From: Clusia tigrina
Taxonomy: Eukaryota; Arthropoda; Insecta; Diptera; Clusiidae
DNA length: 64,000 nt
Direction of reading: 5' to 3'
Assembly (NCBI GenBank): GCA_920105625.2
Contig: OV050033.1
Coordinates: forward strand, 124,805,821-124,869,820
Shown: positions 1 through 11,839 of the stretch, piece by piece
Numbering within the stretch: the first letter of the stretch is position 1
Layout of the letters: every line of letters begins with the position of its first letter
The notes under the pieces: model-generated
Told to the model about the DNA's origin: nothing
Database searches by the model: none
The model's input: the letters and a program-made list of their open reading frames with translations, nothing else
Made by a program: the position numbers and the translations under genes

Positions 1-246
1 CCAGCCTCGCTTTAAAAATTTACGGAGCAGAGGCCTAAATTTTCCCTTGTGCCCTGCAATGAGTCATAAATAAGGATACCTCGTTTGCAGGATTAGTTCT
101 GTAATCTAACAAAAAGCCATAAACAATCAGTCATATACAACGAAGCATAAATGCTAAAATATATCTCTTTGGTACTATTACATAAGGTCTCGAATGTATT
201 GGAATGACCTAAAAATCAGCTGCAATAAATAAAAAGACATGCATAG

Positions 247-1871
247 ATGTAGACGGAGCATATGCGGGCGATGTGGTGATAGCTGCATCAGGCATGTTTC
301 CCAGCTTAATAAGTGATATTATGCAAAAGGGGCTGGACAAAGTGAATTCCTGGGCCACATGATGTGGACTAGGGGTGAATCCGGAAAATACAGAATTTAT
401 ACTCTTCACTAACAAGACCAAAATTCCGATCTTTATGCTTCCGACTCATAATGGACGACAGCTAAAACTTGCTGAAAAGGCCAAATACTTAGGTGTTATA
501 TTGGATCCCAAGCTAAATTTGAGAATCAAAATAGAGTCACGGGTCCGGAAGGCCTATGTAGCCTTCTACTCATGCGAAAGAATGTTCGGGAAAAAATGGA
601 GACTACGTCTCATATCTCTCATTGGATATACGAAGCAATTGTGCGTCCATTCCACACTTTCGGCTCAATAGTTTGGTGGCCGGCGCTAGATAAAGGCTAT
701 ATTGTTCATAGAGTCCAAAGAGCAGCTGGCGCCGGCATTGCGGGGTGCCTGCGAGCATGTCCTTCGGAGGCACTCAATGTAATGTTACAGCTTCTCCCCA
801 TTGACGTTTACATTAAAAATTTGGCCTGTAATAGTGCACTAAGGATAAAAGCGACAGGTTGCTTGGCTGAGCGAGCGTATGGTCATGGTAGGGTCCTATA
901 CGCAATGCCGAGGGAACTAACAGAAATATAAACATACTACATAGTACTACAACTAGACTTTAAAAACAACTTCACGGTTAGATTTCCTTCAGGAGAAGAG
1001 TGGTCTAGGCGAAAATTTGAAACGGAATACGATACACCCATTTATACAGACGGGTCGAAAATGGATCATGGGGTAGGCGCTGGGGTATTTTCAACACACG
1101 CTAACATCAATTACCGCACACGCCTACCTGATGAGGCTACAGTTTTTCATGAGGAAGTACTCGCAATCAGAGGGGCGCGTCGGCAAATTACCCAAATATT
1201 TGAAAAGGACATAAAAGCAAGGTTGCCATTTTTGTGGACAGCCAGGCTGCTATAAAAGCTCTACAGTGAAACACCATCAACTCCAGGTTGGTCAGACAGT
1301 GAAGAGATGAGCTTAAAGCGCTAAGTCTTCATGCTGACATCACAATCATCTGGGTTCCAGGCCATAGGAATATCGATGGGAATGTGAAGGTTGATGAATT
1401 AGCGCACAGGGGGGTCTCTCTCGACCTAACCTATGCGGAACTAGTATCTGTTTCTCTGGGTGCACTATCTCTCACACTTACAACGTGCAATACATCCCGG
1501 GCGACCTGGCCAGTATACAATATAGCTAGGTCAAGGGATCTTATAAACAGGGAGCGTCGAGACACCAGCCGACTAATGGCGTAGGTATGCATACGGGAAA
1601 AATGCATAGACCGTTCAATACCTATTGTAGAAGTTGTAAAGACTCCGACGAGAGGAAAACAACAACTCACTTTCTTTGCAAATGCCCAGCTCTGTCGGCC
1701 GCAAGAAATAGAGCCCTGGAAAACTATTTTCTAGCAGGACTATTTGAACTCTCGGCTGTAAAACCGCAGGATCTTCTAAAATTCCACAAAGTGTATCTAG
1801 ATAACAACCCATCTTTTTCCAGCGGGGAGGGGAAGTGGGGAAGTGGTTATAAAACGGCGCGATTCATTTAA
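247..1871 (+). pseudogene. decayed LINE ORF2: RT C-terminal half, RNase H, Cys motif
   Basis: Fragments in different frames follow one another in the order of the family protein. First comes the palm C box, read as AYAGDVV where YADD is expected, so one catalytic Asp is lost. Then come the segments NKTKIPIF and KYLGVILD (about 415-510), which match the 56.2 kb copy nearly word for word. RNase H follows with YTDGSK near 1046, FHEEVLAIR near 1147, VDSQAAIKAL near 1235 (shifted frame) and WVPGHRNIDGN near 1350. A C-terminal C-x2-C...H-x3-C cluster lies near 1625-1685. An in-frame stop (near 360) and several frameshifts make it non-functional. No complete protein can be read. Confidence 0.85.
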
Positions 1872-1911
1872 GGTTGCCGTGGATCTGTCCCCTGAACCAA
1901 CCAACCAACCA
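247..1911 (+). mobile_element. 5'-truncated LINE with RNase H domain (I/LOA-like)
   Basis: This is the 3' part of a non-LTR retrotransposon of the same family as the minus-strand copy at 54647-58967. It opens inside the reverse-transcriptase palm, just before the catalytic YADD box, which is the usual 5' truncation of LINE insertions. It ends in a short (CCAA)n tail at 1895-1913. The 10-bp direct repeat ACATGCATAG lies immediately outside both ends (237-246 and 1912-1921) and reads as a target-site duplication, which fixes the element borders. Placement in the I/LOA group is inferred from the order RT then RNase H; R1 and Jockey elements lack that RNase H. The copy is inactive. Confidence 0.85.
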
Positions 1912-1921
1912 ACATGCATAG
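1895..1921 (+). repeat. (CCAA)n LINE tail plus right target-site duplication
   Basis: Tandem CCAA units end the LINE. They are followed directly by ACATGCATAG, which also precedes the element at 237-246. The minus-strand relative at 54645-54665 ends in the same tetranucleotide, so the tail is a property of the family. Confidence 0.8.
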
Positions 1922-3699
1922 GTACAATGGAGTTCCGTTGTGACTTAGAAGAAGCCACAAGAAATTAAATTCGTAACCTCCAACAATTAATGACACTGGA
2001 TTATTTCTTGTAAGAGTATATTGGGTATATATGACGAGAAGATGTAATGGTTTGTTGTTGTATTCGGAGAACTTTTTGCTATTGAATTGACTGCCATACT
2101 GTGTGGTTGTATTCACAGAGCAGATTGCTTCTGAATTGTCTGCGTTACTGACAAGTGTGAAAGAGGATCAGGTTGTTGAACTATATATGAACTCATCCTC
2201 CGGCAAATGACTGCTAAAAATAACTACTTTCATTGAAGCTGAGAAACCCCGAACTTTGGTGTTACTTGACACAATCGCAATCCAATTTCTGAAGTCCTTG
2301 TATCAAAATAATCCGCATAACATTGTTTTCTTTCTCAACTGAGAGTCTAATCTTAGTCTGTGCCCAATCCGTTCAAATGCCCCTTCCACTCCTAGCACGC
2401 TTACCACCCGCTCATTACACAAAATTCCAGCAGGCAACACCGAACACTTGTCAAACTTTTTATCGCCTTATTAACTCATTTCTGTGGTGTCAATTTACAA
2501 AAACAAGTAGAAGCGTCGAACACCGAAAGCGTTTGATGCGGGGTTGGGGAGGGGGGAGTGGGGCCCAGCAAAACGCTCTTAACCGATGAAATTGAGCACA
2601 TAAAATGAACGCCATTGTCTCAAATACGAAATGCCAAAGTAACAACAAAAGCGAAGTAAGTGCTTTTTTTGGAGAACGCTTTTGTTTGGCTGCCACGAAG
2701 CAACCGCCAACCGCCTAACGCCTAAAAGCAGGCAACACTTTTAAGAAATTGCAAACTTCGCCCTCCTTTGAAGCATTCAATACAGGCACGCCAGCCCAGC
2801 CAGCCAAGTAGCTGAACTTTTGTGCGAGTGTGATGCGATTTTCGGATATTAGGTGTTAATTTTCAACCCCTTCACACCTCCGCCTCTGAGCTGCTGACGT
2901 CGTTTTTTCCTTTGTTGTTTATTATGGCGTGGTTTCGGTAACAGTTACTGTCGCATTGTTGCCAGCCACTTAACCAGAGGCAGCGACACACACAGCGCCA
3001 TCAACGCCATCGACAGCGACATCGATCTTGAGGCAGCAGTACGCGCGCTCCGTGCTTTCAGCTGCTGCCGCCCGCTCTGATTAAAAAAGTGAAGTGTTCG
3101 GCAACTCTTTGGCAACATTTTTAATTGCCCCCGAGGGAGCGGGAGCGGAGCTGCCAAGACGCTCAGCAAAAGTAGCTAAATGAGGCTGCTGCCTGTTTGA
3201 GTGGTGTGAGTGTAGTGTGCGTGGTCGTAGCAACCAGGCAGCCACGCACCGAGGCATTCAGTCAGAGCTGATAAAGGCTACAAGGCAGCCAACGTGACGC
3301 AGATTCGCAACGTGCATCGTCGCTGCTTGTTTGTTGCTTGCTGGCCCCACTAAAATTATGCTTATTTTAATTATTATCACCGCCAATATTCGGAACAGTT
3401 ATTGCTGCCGTTGCCAGTGCCATTGAATCGACCGCAGCAATTGCGCTGCTGGGCCTGGCTGAGGAATTAAGCCTTCGACCACATGCACAACACTTGCCTT
3501 CCACGCTTGCTGCGTGGCTTTCGTGCTGCCGATTGTCCTTGGTGTGGTTTTTGTTGTTGTTTTATGTCGTTCATTTATTTTTGAAAATATTAACAGCGAT
3601 GAAAAGAAATCCTAAAACTAGTATAATGACTTTAGTCGGTCTTAGCGACTACTAACAACACTCTACGCTTATAAGTAAATGCGGGGCTGTGATGTAACT
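1922..3699. other. non-coding DNA, no gene seen
   Basis: No ORF with recognisable protein features and no clear repeat array was found. From about 2750 to 3560 the sequence has the mixed GC and triplet texture (CAG/GCC runs) of ordinary fly intronic or intergenic DNA. Any function, such as an enhancer, would have to come from cross-species conservation. Confidence 0.4.
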
Positions 3700-4218
3700 A
3701 TGGCCATGCCTTCAAGAAAACATACACAAAGCTCATGAGCACTCTGGCAGCCTGAAGCAGGATTAATTTTAGTCGGAAATATAGATATGGGCGGTATATA
3801 TTGTGGGCGTGGCAGAGTCCTTTCTTCATACTGAGAAGATTAGAAGAAGAGAGTCTTTTGTTCCCATATTTTCAACAACATCCAATGTCTATGTGTCTAT
3901 AAGAGTATTCATAGGTCAAATTTCACCTGTTTCGGTTTTCGAGATATATATGTTGGAAGTCAAGACACATATATATATTTTAAGGTTCTTTCTCAGCGAA
4001 TTTATTGATTTTTTATATATTTAGTAAAACTTGTATCCAACACTGTGTTATTCATGTCTTCATTGAATCTCGAATTCATAGAAAATTTCAGCTCAATATC
4101 TCCTTGTTCTTGAAATAAGATCGTTAAATCCATAGGTGGGTATAGAAGTTGGGCATGTTTATAGAATGATGTATATAGATATCGATATTGCTCTGTGGGT
4201 GTTTTATTTTTGGTTTCT
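3700..4218. repeat. probable old dispersed repeat around a small transposon
   Basis: Loose echoes occur on the two sides of the 4227-4629 element. For example, a segment near 4080-4110 reads like one near 4820-4855 (both contain CAATATCTC after AATTTCAG), and TTGTTCCCAT occurs near 3860 and 4770. This suggests a degenerate repeat into which the small element inserted. The match is imperfect and made by eye. Confidence 0.3.
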
Positions 4219-4226
4219 ACATTTGT

Positions 4227-4629
4227 GACCTTCTCCGAGAAAAGAAACCTAGTGTGTCAAAAAACGGGTTTGGACTTAAGAGTGGATTCTGGTACCTAAA
4301 AGGGTGTAGAATAAGATGAAATGAGTTAGAGCGAACAGAGAGCGGCGTTGTTGCGTCGGTCACTGGTTGCGGCTTAAGAATCAAGTATCGAGATCATAAC
4401 AAACAGAGCAGCAACAATAGCAAAGGTATTGTCACACTAAAAACGAAAAAAAATACGCCACCACATAGGCATGACGTCACCAAAGTCGGCACCCAATCAT
4501 AACTAACCATACCAAATCGCATCTCCCAACTGAAGGTGTGTTCACAGTGATAATGCGTTATGAAACTTTAAATGCGTTTTTCTCAAAACTTCATTTTCAC
4601 ACACTAGGTCCCTTTTCTCGGAGAAGCTC
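4227..4629. mobile_element. non-autonomous DNA transposon, 403 bp, 8-bp target duplication
   Basis: The two ends are inverted repeats. The left 36 bp (4227-4262) match the reverse complement of the right 36 bp (4594-4629) at 32 positions, including the shared core CTTCTCCGAGAAAAG. The 8-bp direct repeat ACATTTGT flanks the element exactly (4219-4226 and 4630-4637). There is no coding capacity, so it would have moved with a transposase made elsewhere. An 8-bp duplication is usual for the hAT and P superfamilies, but the terminal bases fit neither consensus clearly, so the superfamily is left open. Confidence 0.85.
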
Positions 4630-4637
4630 ACATTTGT

Positions 4638-5975
4638 ATTTTGTCCGTAAGTAAACTTTTGTCGAAATATCCCTTCTGGATTTAGAGATATATTCTTTAT
4701 AAGAGAGCAGACATAGGGAACATTGGGGCGCATGACAGGTGCGGGTATTGACTTCGCTTATGGTATAGTTTTGTTCCCATCTCTGTTCTCATTGAAATTT
4801 TTCATCTAAACTAAGAGTATACAAACAATTTCAGGCCAATATCTCACAATTTCTTTGAGATACTATTACGAGTTAACAGAGAAGGGGCAATCTTCAGAGA
4901 AATAGGTTGCTTTCTTCTTATCTAACCCTCAGCAAAGTTTTCTCAGCTTGTGTTGACGTTCCAAATATACCACGTACGCATTTTCTGGTCAGTACCTCTG
5001 TTGGTTGTTTAGATGATCATTGAGTGGCCAGGTTTGGAGGACACACTCACCGCCGACTGAATAGAGTCAGGAAGGAATCCATTTATATTGCACAACTTCC
5101 TTAGCCTCTTTCTGACCAAGTGCAAGCACATTCTCCACTCCAGTGGCCCCCACAACCGAGTGTAGGGTTGGCAAAGCAGTCGTCGAACTTTTCGCATCCT
5201 TTTTGGCTCAAGTAAGTAAGGCATAAATACGCGCGTAGCATCTGTTTCTGTATTTATGTTTGTTTGTTGTTTTTGCAGTTATTGTTGTAATTGTAATGCG
5301 CTGTATTAGTACAGTTCATTACGCAATTATTACCACCGCAGCACATTGCAGCAAAGCGAGAAATTAATAAGCGGCATTTGCGGCAATGCACGTACGCGCA
5401 GCACACCAAATGAAACGTATGCGAATGTTTGCAGCCTTGGCGCCTTCGGCGATTTTCACGGCAGGCGAGACAGAGAGAGTGGGGTTGGGGTGAAAAAGTT
5501 TTCGCTTGGCATTTATGCGCTTCAAATTTCACACCTTACCGCAAGCAGGCAAAAGTTTAAAGCAATTAACATTGTTTTTTGCTTAATTGGCTTCAAAATA
5601 TTTGCCAAGCACCGAAAGTGCGCTGAAATGTTCCAAAATAAATGCGATTTATTTCTATAAACAAGAGTTGGAAATATTCTAGGGGAGATTTCGGGTAGGA
5701 GGGCGGGGAACGGTTGCTTGGTGCTAGTCAAAGTTATGCATAAGAGTTGGTAAAAACTCATTCAAACATCTCTGATATGGTAATTAAGCAAGGAATCCAG
5801 AGTCCGCATGTGGTAGCAATAGTTTTGAGAAACCTAACTCTGCGCTCACATAGCACTCGTCCTATGGTCGTCAGAGTGGTTCTACCCAATCATAAAGTAA
5901 GGCACGATATTTTCTCATGTAGATCCCTGAGCACAAAATGGAACAAACTGCTAGCAAGTACTCAAGTCTCACGCC
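4638..5975. other. non-coding DNA, no gene seen
   Basis: No protein family was recognised on either strand. A minus-strand 71-codon frame at 5009-5224 has no recognisable motif. The block at 5240-5660 is ordinary unique sequence with a TTG-rich stretch. Confidence 0.4.
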
Positions 5976-6440
5976 AATACGATTTTGGATAATCGTCGAA
6001 TCACTATCAGAGAGGTTGCTGATGATGTTGGCATATCGTTCGGCTCATGCCAAGCAATTTTTACGGATGTTTTAGGCATGAAACGTGCGGCAGCGAAGAT
6101 TGTTCCAAAATTGCTAAACATTGTGCAAAAACAACGTCGCATGGACATCGCTCAGGAGCTGTTTTTGGCCAAAAACAAAACCGTTATCATGTCTCAACCA
6201 CCGTATTCACCGGACTTGGCCCCCGCTGACTTTTTCCTCTGTCCAAAACTGAAAACACCGATGAAAGGAAAGCGTTTTACTACGATTGAGGAGATAAAAG
6301 AAAAATCGAAACAGGAGCTGTTGGCGATACCAAAGAAAGCGTTTCAGAAGTGTTTCGAGGATTGGAAAAAACGCTGGCATTAGTGTATTATATCTGAGGG
6401 GAATTACTTTGAAGGGTACAAGATAGTTGTTGATGAATAA
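5976..6440 (+). pseudogene. mariner transposase remnant, central catalytic part deleted
   Basis: The frame starting near 5985 gives a mariner-type helix-turn-helix region (DNRRITIREVADDVGISFG) and continues to QRRMDIAQEL. It then jumps straight to the C-terminal part AKNKTVIMSQPPYSPDLAPAD and on to KCFEDWKKRW. In intact mariner transposases more than a hundred residues with the first two Asp residues of the DD34D triad lie between these parts, so the copy carries a large in-frame internal deletion. A TAG at 6381-6383 interrupts the frame before the normal end at 6438-6440. The 5' part is also missing, and terminal inverted repeats were not found. It cannot make an active transposase. Confidence 0.9.
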
Positions 6441-6552
6441 ATAAATACTTTATTTTTTGATCACACAACGGTTATTCGGTTCTACTGAGATGGTTCTATT
6501 AAGATGACTGATGATATCAGGCGAGGAGAACTTTTTGTCTTTTCTAATTTCC

Positions 6553-6580
6553 TTATAGGTAGGTAGGTTCAGCGGCGGCC
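6553..6580 (-). repeat. (CCTA)n tract, possible LINE 3' end
   Basis: On the minus strand a GCCGCCGCTGAACC stretch runs into a short CCTA tandem. The layout resembles the tetranucleotide-tailed 3' ends of the RNase H LINEs in this window. No RT or RNase H motif was recognised upstream of it on that strand (6600-6900), so the call is tentative. Confidence 0.25.
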
Positions 6581-7385
6581 AAAAATGCACACTTGGGCCA
6601 GGTTTGACCACTTGTGGTACTGCATAAGATACAAGTCTCATTCCACCTTTCCTCATAAGAATAGAGAGAATTATCTTATCCCCATCAACCACAATATTTG
6701 TGATATTATTGGCGACTTCGTGTCAGGATCCTATGTGGAAAAGATATTTTTGTCGGCCATTGGTAACAGGTCCTAGAGCGCACTTGCAAATGCTCATGGT
6801 GTGCTCCAACAGATCATTGCAAAGACACGCCTTCTAAAATGTCATCAAACTGCAATATGATTTTGGAAGATCACCTTATAGACGATTAAATTTCCTTTCT
6901 GGGAACCTGGATGACTGTAGGGAAGGAAACAGATTCTCCTTCGAAGTCTTCCAATAATTATAAAATTAAATCTTACAGAACAGATTCAGGTAGAAATACT
7001 TTTCAGATAATTAGCTATATTTTTAAAATCAGTACGACTTCTTCTCTGAGGACAATATTTCATTGTTCTGCTATCATCGGGAATTTTTATTCGAGAGCTT
7101 TGGCAATCGTGTTCAAATCATGAGAGAAATTGCTGGGAACTTCCGACTGATAGCCCAGTTTTGTAAGCAACAACTTTGTGGTGAGCAGCTTTATAAAGCT
7201 TGAGACACTTTGTTGGCAGATCTTAAAGAGGTCTCCTCCTATATGTCAGTAAGGTTTAAAAATATTCAAATTAGGCTTAGTCCAATAGAGGCGGTACAAT
7301 TGTTCTTCGATGTGGTAGGCTATATGACCTTGGTATGTTTGACTGTAGATGGACGAATAACTCTATTCTACTAATCCATATTGGA
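6581..7385. other. non-coding DNA, no gene seen
   Basis: AT-rich sequence with short ORFs only. No motif, tandem repeat or inverted-repeat structure stood out. Confidence 0.4.
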
Positions 7386-7525
7386 TATCTAGACCAGGAT
7401 GTCTAAACCAGGGTGTCTACTCGAAGGTGTATACATCAGGGTGTCTACGCCAGTATGTCTACACTAATATGTCTACTCGAGGCTGTCTACTCAAGGATGT
7501 ATACATCAGAGTGTCTACACCTTCA
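7386..7525. repeat. 14-bp minisatellite, ten units, with a 70-bp super-period
   Basis: Ten consecutive 14-mers can be laid out without gaps, with consensus near TGTCTACNCNAGGN. Units three places into each half (7428-7441 and 7498-7511) share the variant TGTATACATCAG and are preceded by similar TGTCTACTC units. Variants therefore recur every five units (70 bp), as if a five-unit block had duplicated. Confidence 0.85.
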
Positions 7526-9063
7526 AGCAATCTGGTGCGGGAACTTCCCAACATCAACAATTAAAACAAAATTACCTCCCCTACTTGTGTGAAGAAAACA
7601 TCCTCTATGCGATCAGCAAAGAATTCCGTTTTAGTACAATCATTTAAAGCAAATACTGGTAGCACACTCTATACACAAGCAGTCATTTGACACACACCCA
7701 TAGAAAGTCGATGGGCTGTTACGGTACTACCTGAGCCACGTATGCTCTGTTTAGTTTATTTTTAGAATTGAATTGTTATTTCTTATGATTAAGTCTGATG
7801 TCAAGAAGTTCTGGAGCATCACTGCTATAGAGTTTTGTTGAAGATTAGACTAGCGAAGAATTCATCGTAAAAAGGATATGGGAAGTCTCTAGTTCTACCA
7901 TAACGGCCCTCTATTTTTCTTTCTAATTTTTCTCCATTTCTCAATTTCTATGTTTGTATGTCTTTTTCTCTTTCTTTTTCTTTTTCTCTCTCTTTCGTAC
8001 TTCTCTGCTGAAAATATTTTATTTTCCCACCATGAAGATCAGCAACTATTAACAAATTATTATTTTTTTAGGTACCATAAAGGTCTCGTTTCTTAACTCC
8101 TACTAATGTATGTTCTAACCAACTTTCGCACTCTTGTCTCTCTTTTTCACTATTGTTATCGGCACATTTATCCTCTCCTCCCAAACTTCTTCTAATAGCT
8201 AATTCCCAAATGTCCTCAAGAAAAGGAAACACGGCGCAACGTTGCGAGTCAATGCGCAAAACTAATCCATTTGCCTGCTTTCTGGCTGCCTCGATGCCTG
8301 GCTTGCTGGCTGGCTTCGAACCGGGGGCAAGTGTTGGAGACCCAAAATTAAGTTATCCTTTATTTTATTTAAAAGCCTGGCAACACAAAAACTTTTACAA
8401 TTGTACGCCGGCCATTTCGCTGTTCATCTCTCTCAGCGCGCATTACTTACGCACACAAAATAGGCAATTTCACTTACCCACACTACGCAGGACACGCACA
8501 TTTATAAACTCACATTGCCCGGGCAGTAGTAAAAGCCAAGAGCCTGTTCAGCCGCCGCACTAGTTGACGAAGTGTTAGGCAAAGGCTTTTTATTTTATGA
8601 GCGTTCACGCTTAGACTTTTGAACGATGTGGCACATTATGTGAATTATTAGTCGACATTAAAAAACTTTGGCAGCATAATCACTTTGAACAGTTGAACAG
8701 TTGAATGGGGGCCCGAAAACAGAACAGCATTAGCAGCACACGAAGAACCAGAAGACGAAGAAGTGAGTATTGAGTGAAGTACGAGTAGACATTTTCCGGT
8801 AGTTGCATCAAACTAATTCCAATTGTTGAAGTAAGTAAAAGCGCTACATACGAAACGAATGGTCATTGGGTTCGCATTTAAGAAGGAAAATTCAGGAATG
8901 TTGTAGCACCCGGAATTTTATGTGGTTTTTCCCAGATTAGAACAATATTTTTGTTTGTCACTTTCATGAGTGCCAAATTTTTGCCTAATAAAAAAATTAC
9001 TTCCATATCCTCATTGATGCAACCTGAAATGGCGGATATGAGAACCAATTGATTAATCCACAT
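7526..9063. other. non-coding DNA, no gene seen
   Basis: It contains a short TTTCTCT-rich patch at about 7915-8010 and otherwise unique-looking sequence. The 136-codon plus-strand frame at 8153-8563 has no family signature or signal peptide and is not called. Confidence 0.4.
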
Positions 9064-9270
9064 TATTGTTCTATTCGTCGATGTGTTCGAGCTCGACCAA
9101 TTGTGTTATGTTTGTCAATGTGATCGATTTCAACCAACCTTGTTATTTTTGTCAATGTGATCGGCAATACTATAACTATTGTTCCATTGGCCGATGTGTT
9201 CGAGCTAGATCAACGTTGGTCTCTTCGCCGATGTGTAGGAGTTCGCTCAATATCGTATTGTGAGCGATTA
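9064..9270. repeat. degenerate ~36-bp tandem repeat
   Basis: About five and a half related units follow one another. Each has a core like TTGTTCTATT, then GTCGATGTGTTCGAGCT, then a CAACCA-like end. The first and fourth units (near 9066 and 9178) are the most alike, so variants may also alternate at a higher order. Confidence 0.6.
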
Positions 9271-9639
9271 TGGTAGACTTCGATCGATTTAGAGAGACAA
9301 AATATATCGGGATTTGCTAAATGTTATTTCTGCCTAACTGAAAAGCTTAACTATGAACGTTTCCTGTAACCTCTATGCAACTTCTTTACTTGAGAAGATT
9401 TTTTTGGTTTGATCCCGATGTGATCACATTTTATGCTATTTTTATTCAATCCTATTGCAACTTAGTAGTAATTCAACCCTTCTGAAACGTATCTGCCTCC
9501 AAAGATGACCTTTTCAAGCTCTTATTAGCCATTTGAAACACTTCGAGCCCCGTTGCAACATCAGTTTAAATAAAGAAATTTCAATCCAATTGAAGTTCAG
9601 GTGCATACAAACATATAATAACTAATTCGGAAATCCATC

Positions 9640-10100
9640 TCTTTCCTATTTTTCCTATACCTTCCCTCACTTTGTCTCTGTTTTTCTCTATTTCATCAGT
9701 CATCATCATCATTATATACTTTTTTAACTTTTTGTTTCTCTTTCTTGCTCTCTATTTCTCATCATTTTCTTTCTCTTTCTCACCATTGTATTCTTTCTGT
9801 CTCCTTCTCTCAGCCAGTTGTTCAGCTCTTCCATTCATTTCAGTCCTTTAATTCTGCTCAGTTATCTTCGCATCTGAACTTTTTTCCTTGCATCTTTCTA
9901 TATTTGAAGTCGTTTTCTCTCTGTCCCTCTCGTTCCCTATTTTTATCTCGCTTTCCCTCTTTATCTTTTTTCTCCATTATTTGCTGTCACTCTCTCTCTA
10001 TTTCTATCAGTCGTTCAGCTATTTCCTCTAGATTCAGTTTATTTCTTTCATTCTCATCTCTTTTCTTCGCATCTCCATTTTCGTTCTTGCATCTTCGTAA
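9640..10100. repeat. pyrimidine-rich low-complexity tract
   Basis: The plus strand is dominated by TCTC, TTTC and CATTTC runs. The 169-codon frame reading through it exists because such a strand has few stop codons; its Ser/Leu/Phe-rich translation has no protein signature. Confidence 0.7.
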
Positions 10101-11330
10101 TAGTGCTCGTACACTTGCAGTTCGGCTCTTGCCGTGTGTAGAGTGTCCAGCGGAGATAACCCTTTGTTTTGTGTCTCGTGGCCATGCTTACGCGAAAGAT
10201 AAGCCTAATCTTCATGTGAAAACAGTAGGCATGCCAAAGGATTTCGTACACTAAACCACCGCACGACCACTGCGCAAACAACCCTTCAAAGTATTATAAT
10301 AAAAATATTCTTTTTTTATAAATAATTCATCAAACTTTGCACTCAATCAAGTTTGAGTTTTTTTCTTCTTCACTTTTATAGAAATTATGCCAGGAAAGTT
10401 TGCTATTTGAAATTGTATGCCGGAGCGCGTGGGAGTTCCACGAGAATGGCAACGAGGACCTCCCATCGTAATTCACACATAACTATGAGCTCCCTAGCGC
10501 CCATCCTGCTAGTGTACCCACCCAGCCATCCACCAATGCAGCCACGCATCGCGTATAAATCTCAAAAGTTTCCCTGGGTTACCCGTGTTATCCCCACCCC
10601 CTCCGACCGACCTCTGTGGGGACATACACGGGCGTACAATCCTTGTGTATATTTATCTATCTGCCGCTTCTTTATGACTCTCATTTGTAATCATTGCATT
10701 TCTTTGGCTTTGGCTTCGGCTTCGACTTCGGCTTCGACAGTTGCTGCCGCCTGCTCTGTTGACGATCTTTTCTTTTACTTTATTTTTATTACTTTATTTT
10801 ATTTTGCTTTATTTTTCCTGTTTGTGACTTCAATATTTGCCATGGCGTTACTTCCGCCAGCGCTGCAAAACTAATAAAACTTTATCTTTTTTAATATGCG
10901 GGGGTGTACGAGTAATATTTCTCATCGAGAGCGGCATGGAATGACATCAAGCACGGCATCAGTTTGCTGCGAGTAGTTGCTGCCACTTCTTCTGGTTGCT
11001 ACTTTTGTAGTTGTTGTTGGCGCTGTTGTTGTTGTTGTTTTTGTTGTTGTTCGTGGTGTTTCTGAGGAGCGCGAAAAATGTATTTTCCTTCTGTTCGGTC
11101 GTTGATTTGATGAAATCTTCCCAAAGGTATTGAGTACGAGAGCGCGACGGAGCATAATTTGTGTCTGGTCTTAAGTTTACGACCGAACTGACTGAAGTGG
11201 ATTTGAATATTTAAAATATGTTCAAGTTAACAAAATTTGTGCGATTGAAGGACGGTGAAAAATGAGGGGCGGGCAAGCACAGAAATTGACAAAAAAGTCG
11301 TTCAGATATTTCCAAAAGTAATCAAAGTCA
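10101..11330. other. non-coding DNA, no gene seen
   Basis: Mixed unique sequence with a TTCGGC-type imperfect run near 10700-10740 and a TTG-rich stretch at 11005-11050. The 173-codon frame at 10353-10874 has no recognisable domain and ends in a Phe-rich part caused by TTTTA repeats. Confidence 0.4.
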
Positions 11331-11650
11331 CTAAGGAGGAAAGAAGATTAAAAGATTATGGGAAGGGGGAATAGTAAAATTAAGAGAGAGAGATAGAGAG
11401 AGAGAAGGTGCGATAGAGGGAGATAGAAGTAGAGGCAGACAAAGTTTAAAAGGCACAAGAAATATTTTAGAAAACAGGTGAAAGTAACCTGAAATATTAA
11501 GATTACAACACAGAATTGGGAATTTGTAGAGAGAAACAGGGAGGTTAAGTGAGAGAAACAGCAAAACGAAGGGATAGTTAGAGAGAGATTAATAGTAACA
11601 CGAATATACAAAGGGAGAAATAGTAAACCAAAGAGCAAGAGACAAAAACT
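11331..11650. repeat. purine-rich GAGAGA-type tract
   Basis: Runs of AGAGAG with short interruptions, of the opposite strand bias to the tract starting at about 11840. No coding content. Confidence 0.65.
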
Positions 11651-11839
11651 GTCCCAAAAAACAAATGCCAGTACACTGTTGTCCAAGAAAACAGCACCAC
11701 AATCCAAGGCCCGACTTTCACACATGGTCTTGTAATGAAAACCTACGTGGTCTAATTTAAGCCAAGATACTGTTACAGTTGCATGATCGTGGATTCTGTC
11801 TCTTCATATATGTATATTTTATAATTTCAAACCAGGTTT

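Noticed and set aside
9745..10254. 169-codon plus-strand ORF
   Set aside because: Ser/Phe/Leu-rich translation of a CT-rich tract with no recognisable feature.
10353..10874. 173-codon plus-strand ORF
   Set aside because: No domain or signal peptide; the C-terminal hydrophobic part comes from TTTTA repeats.
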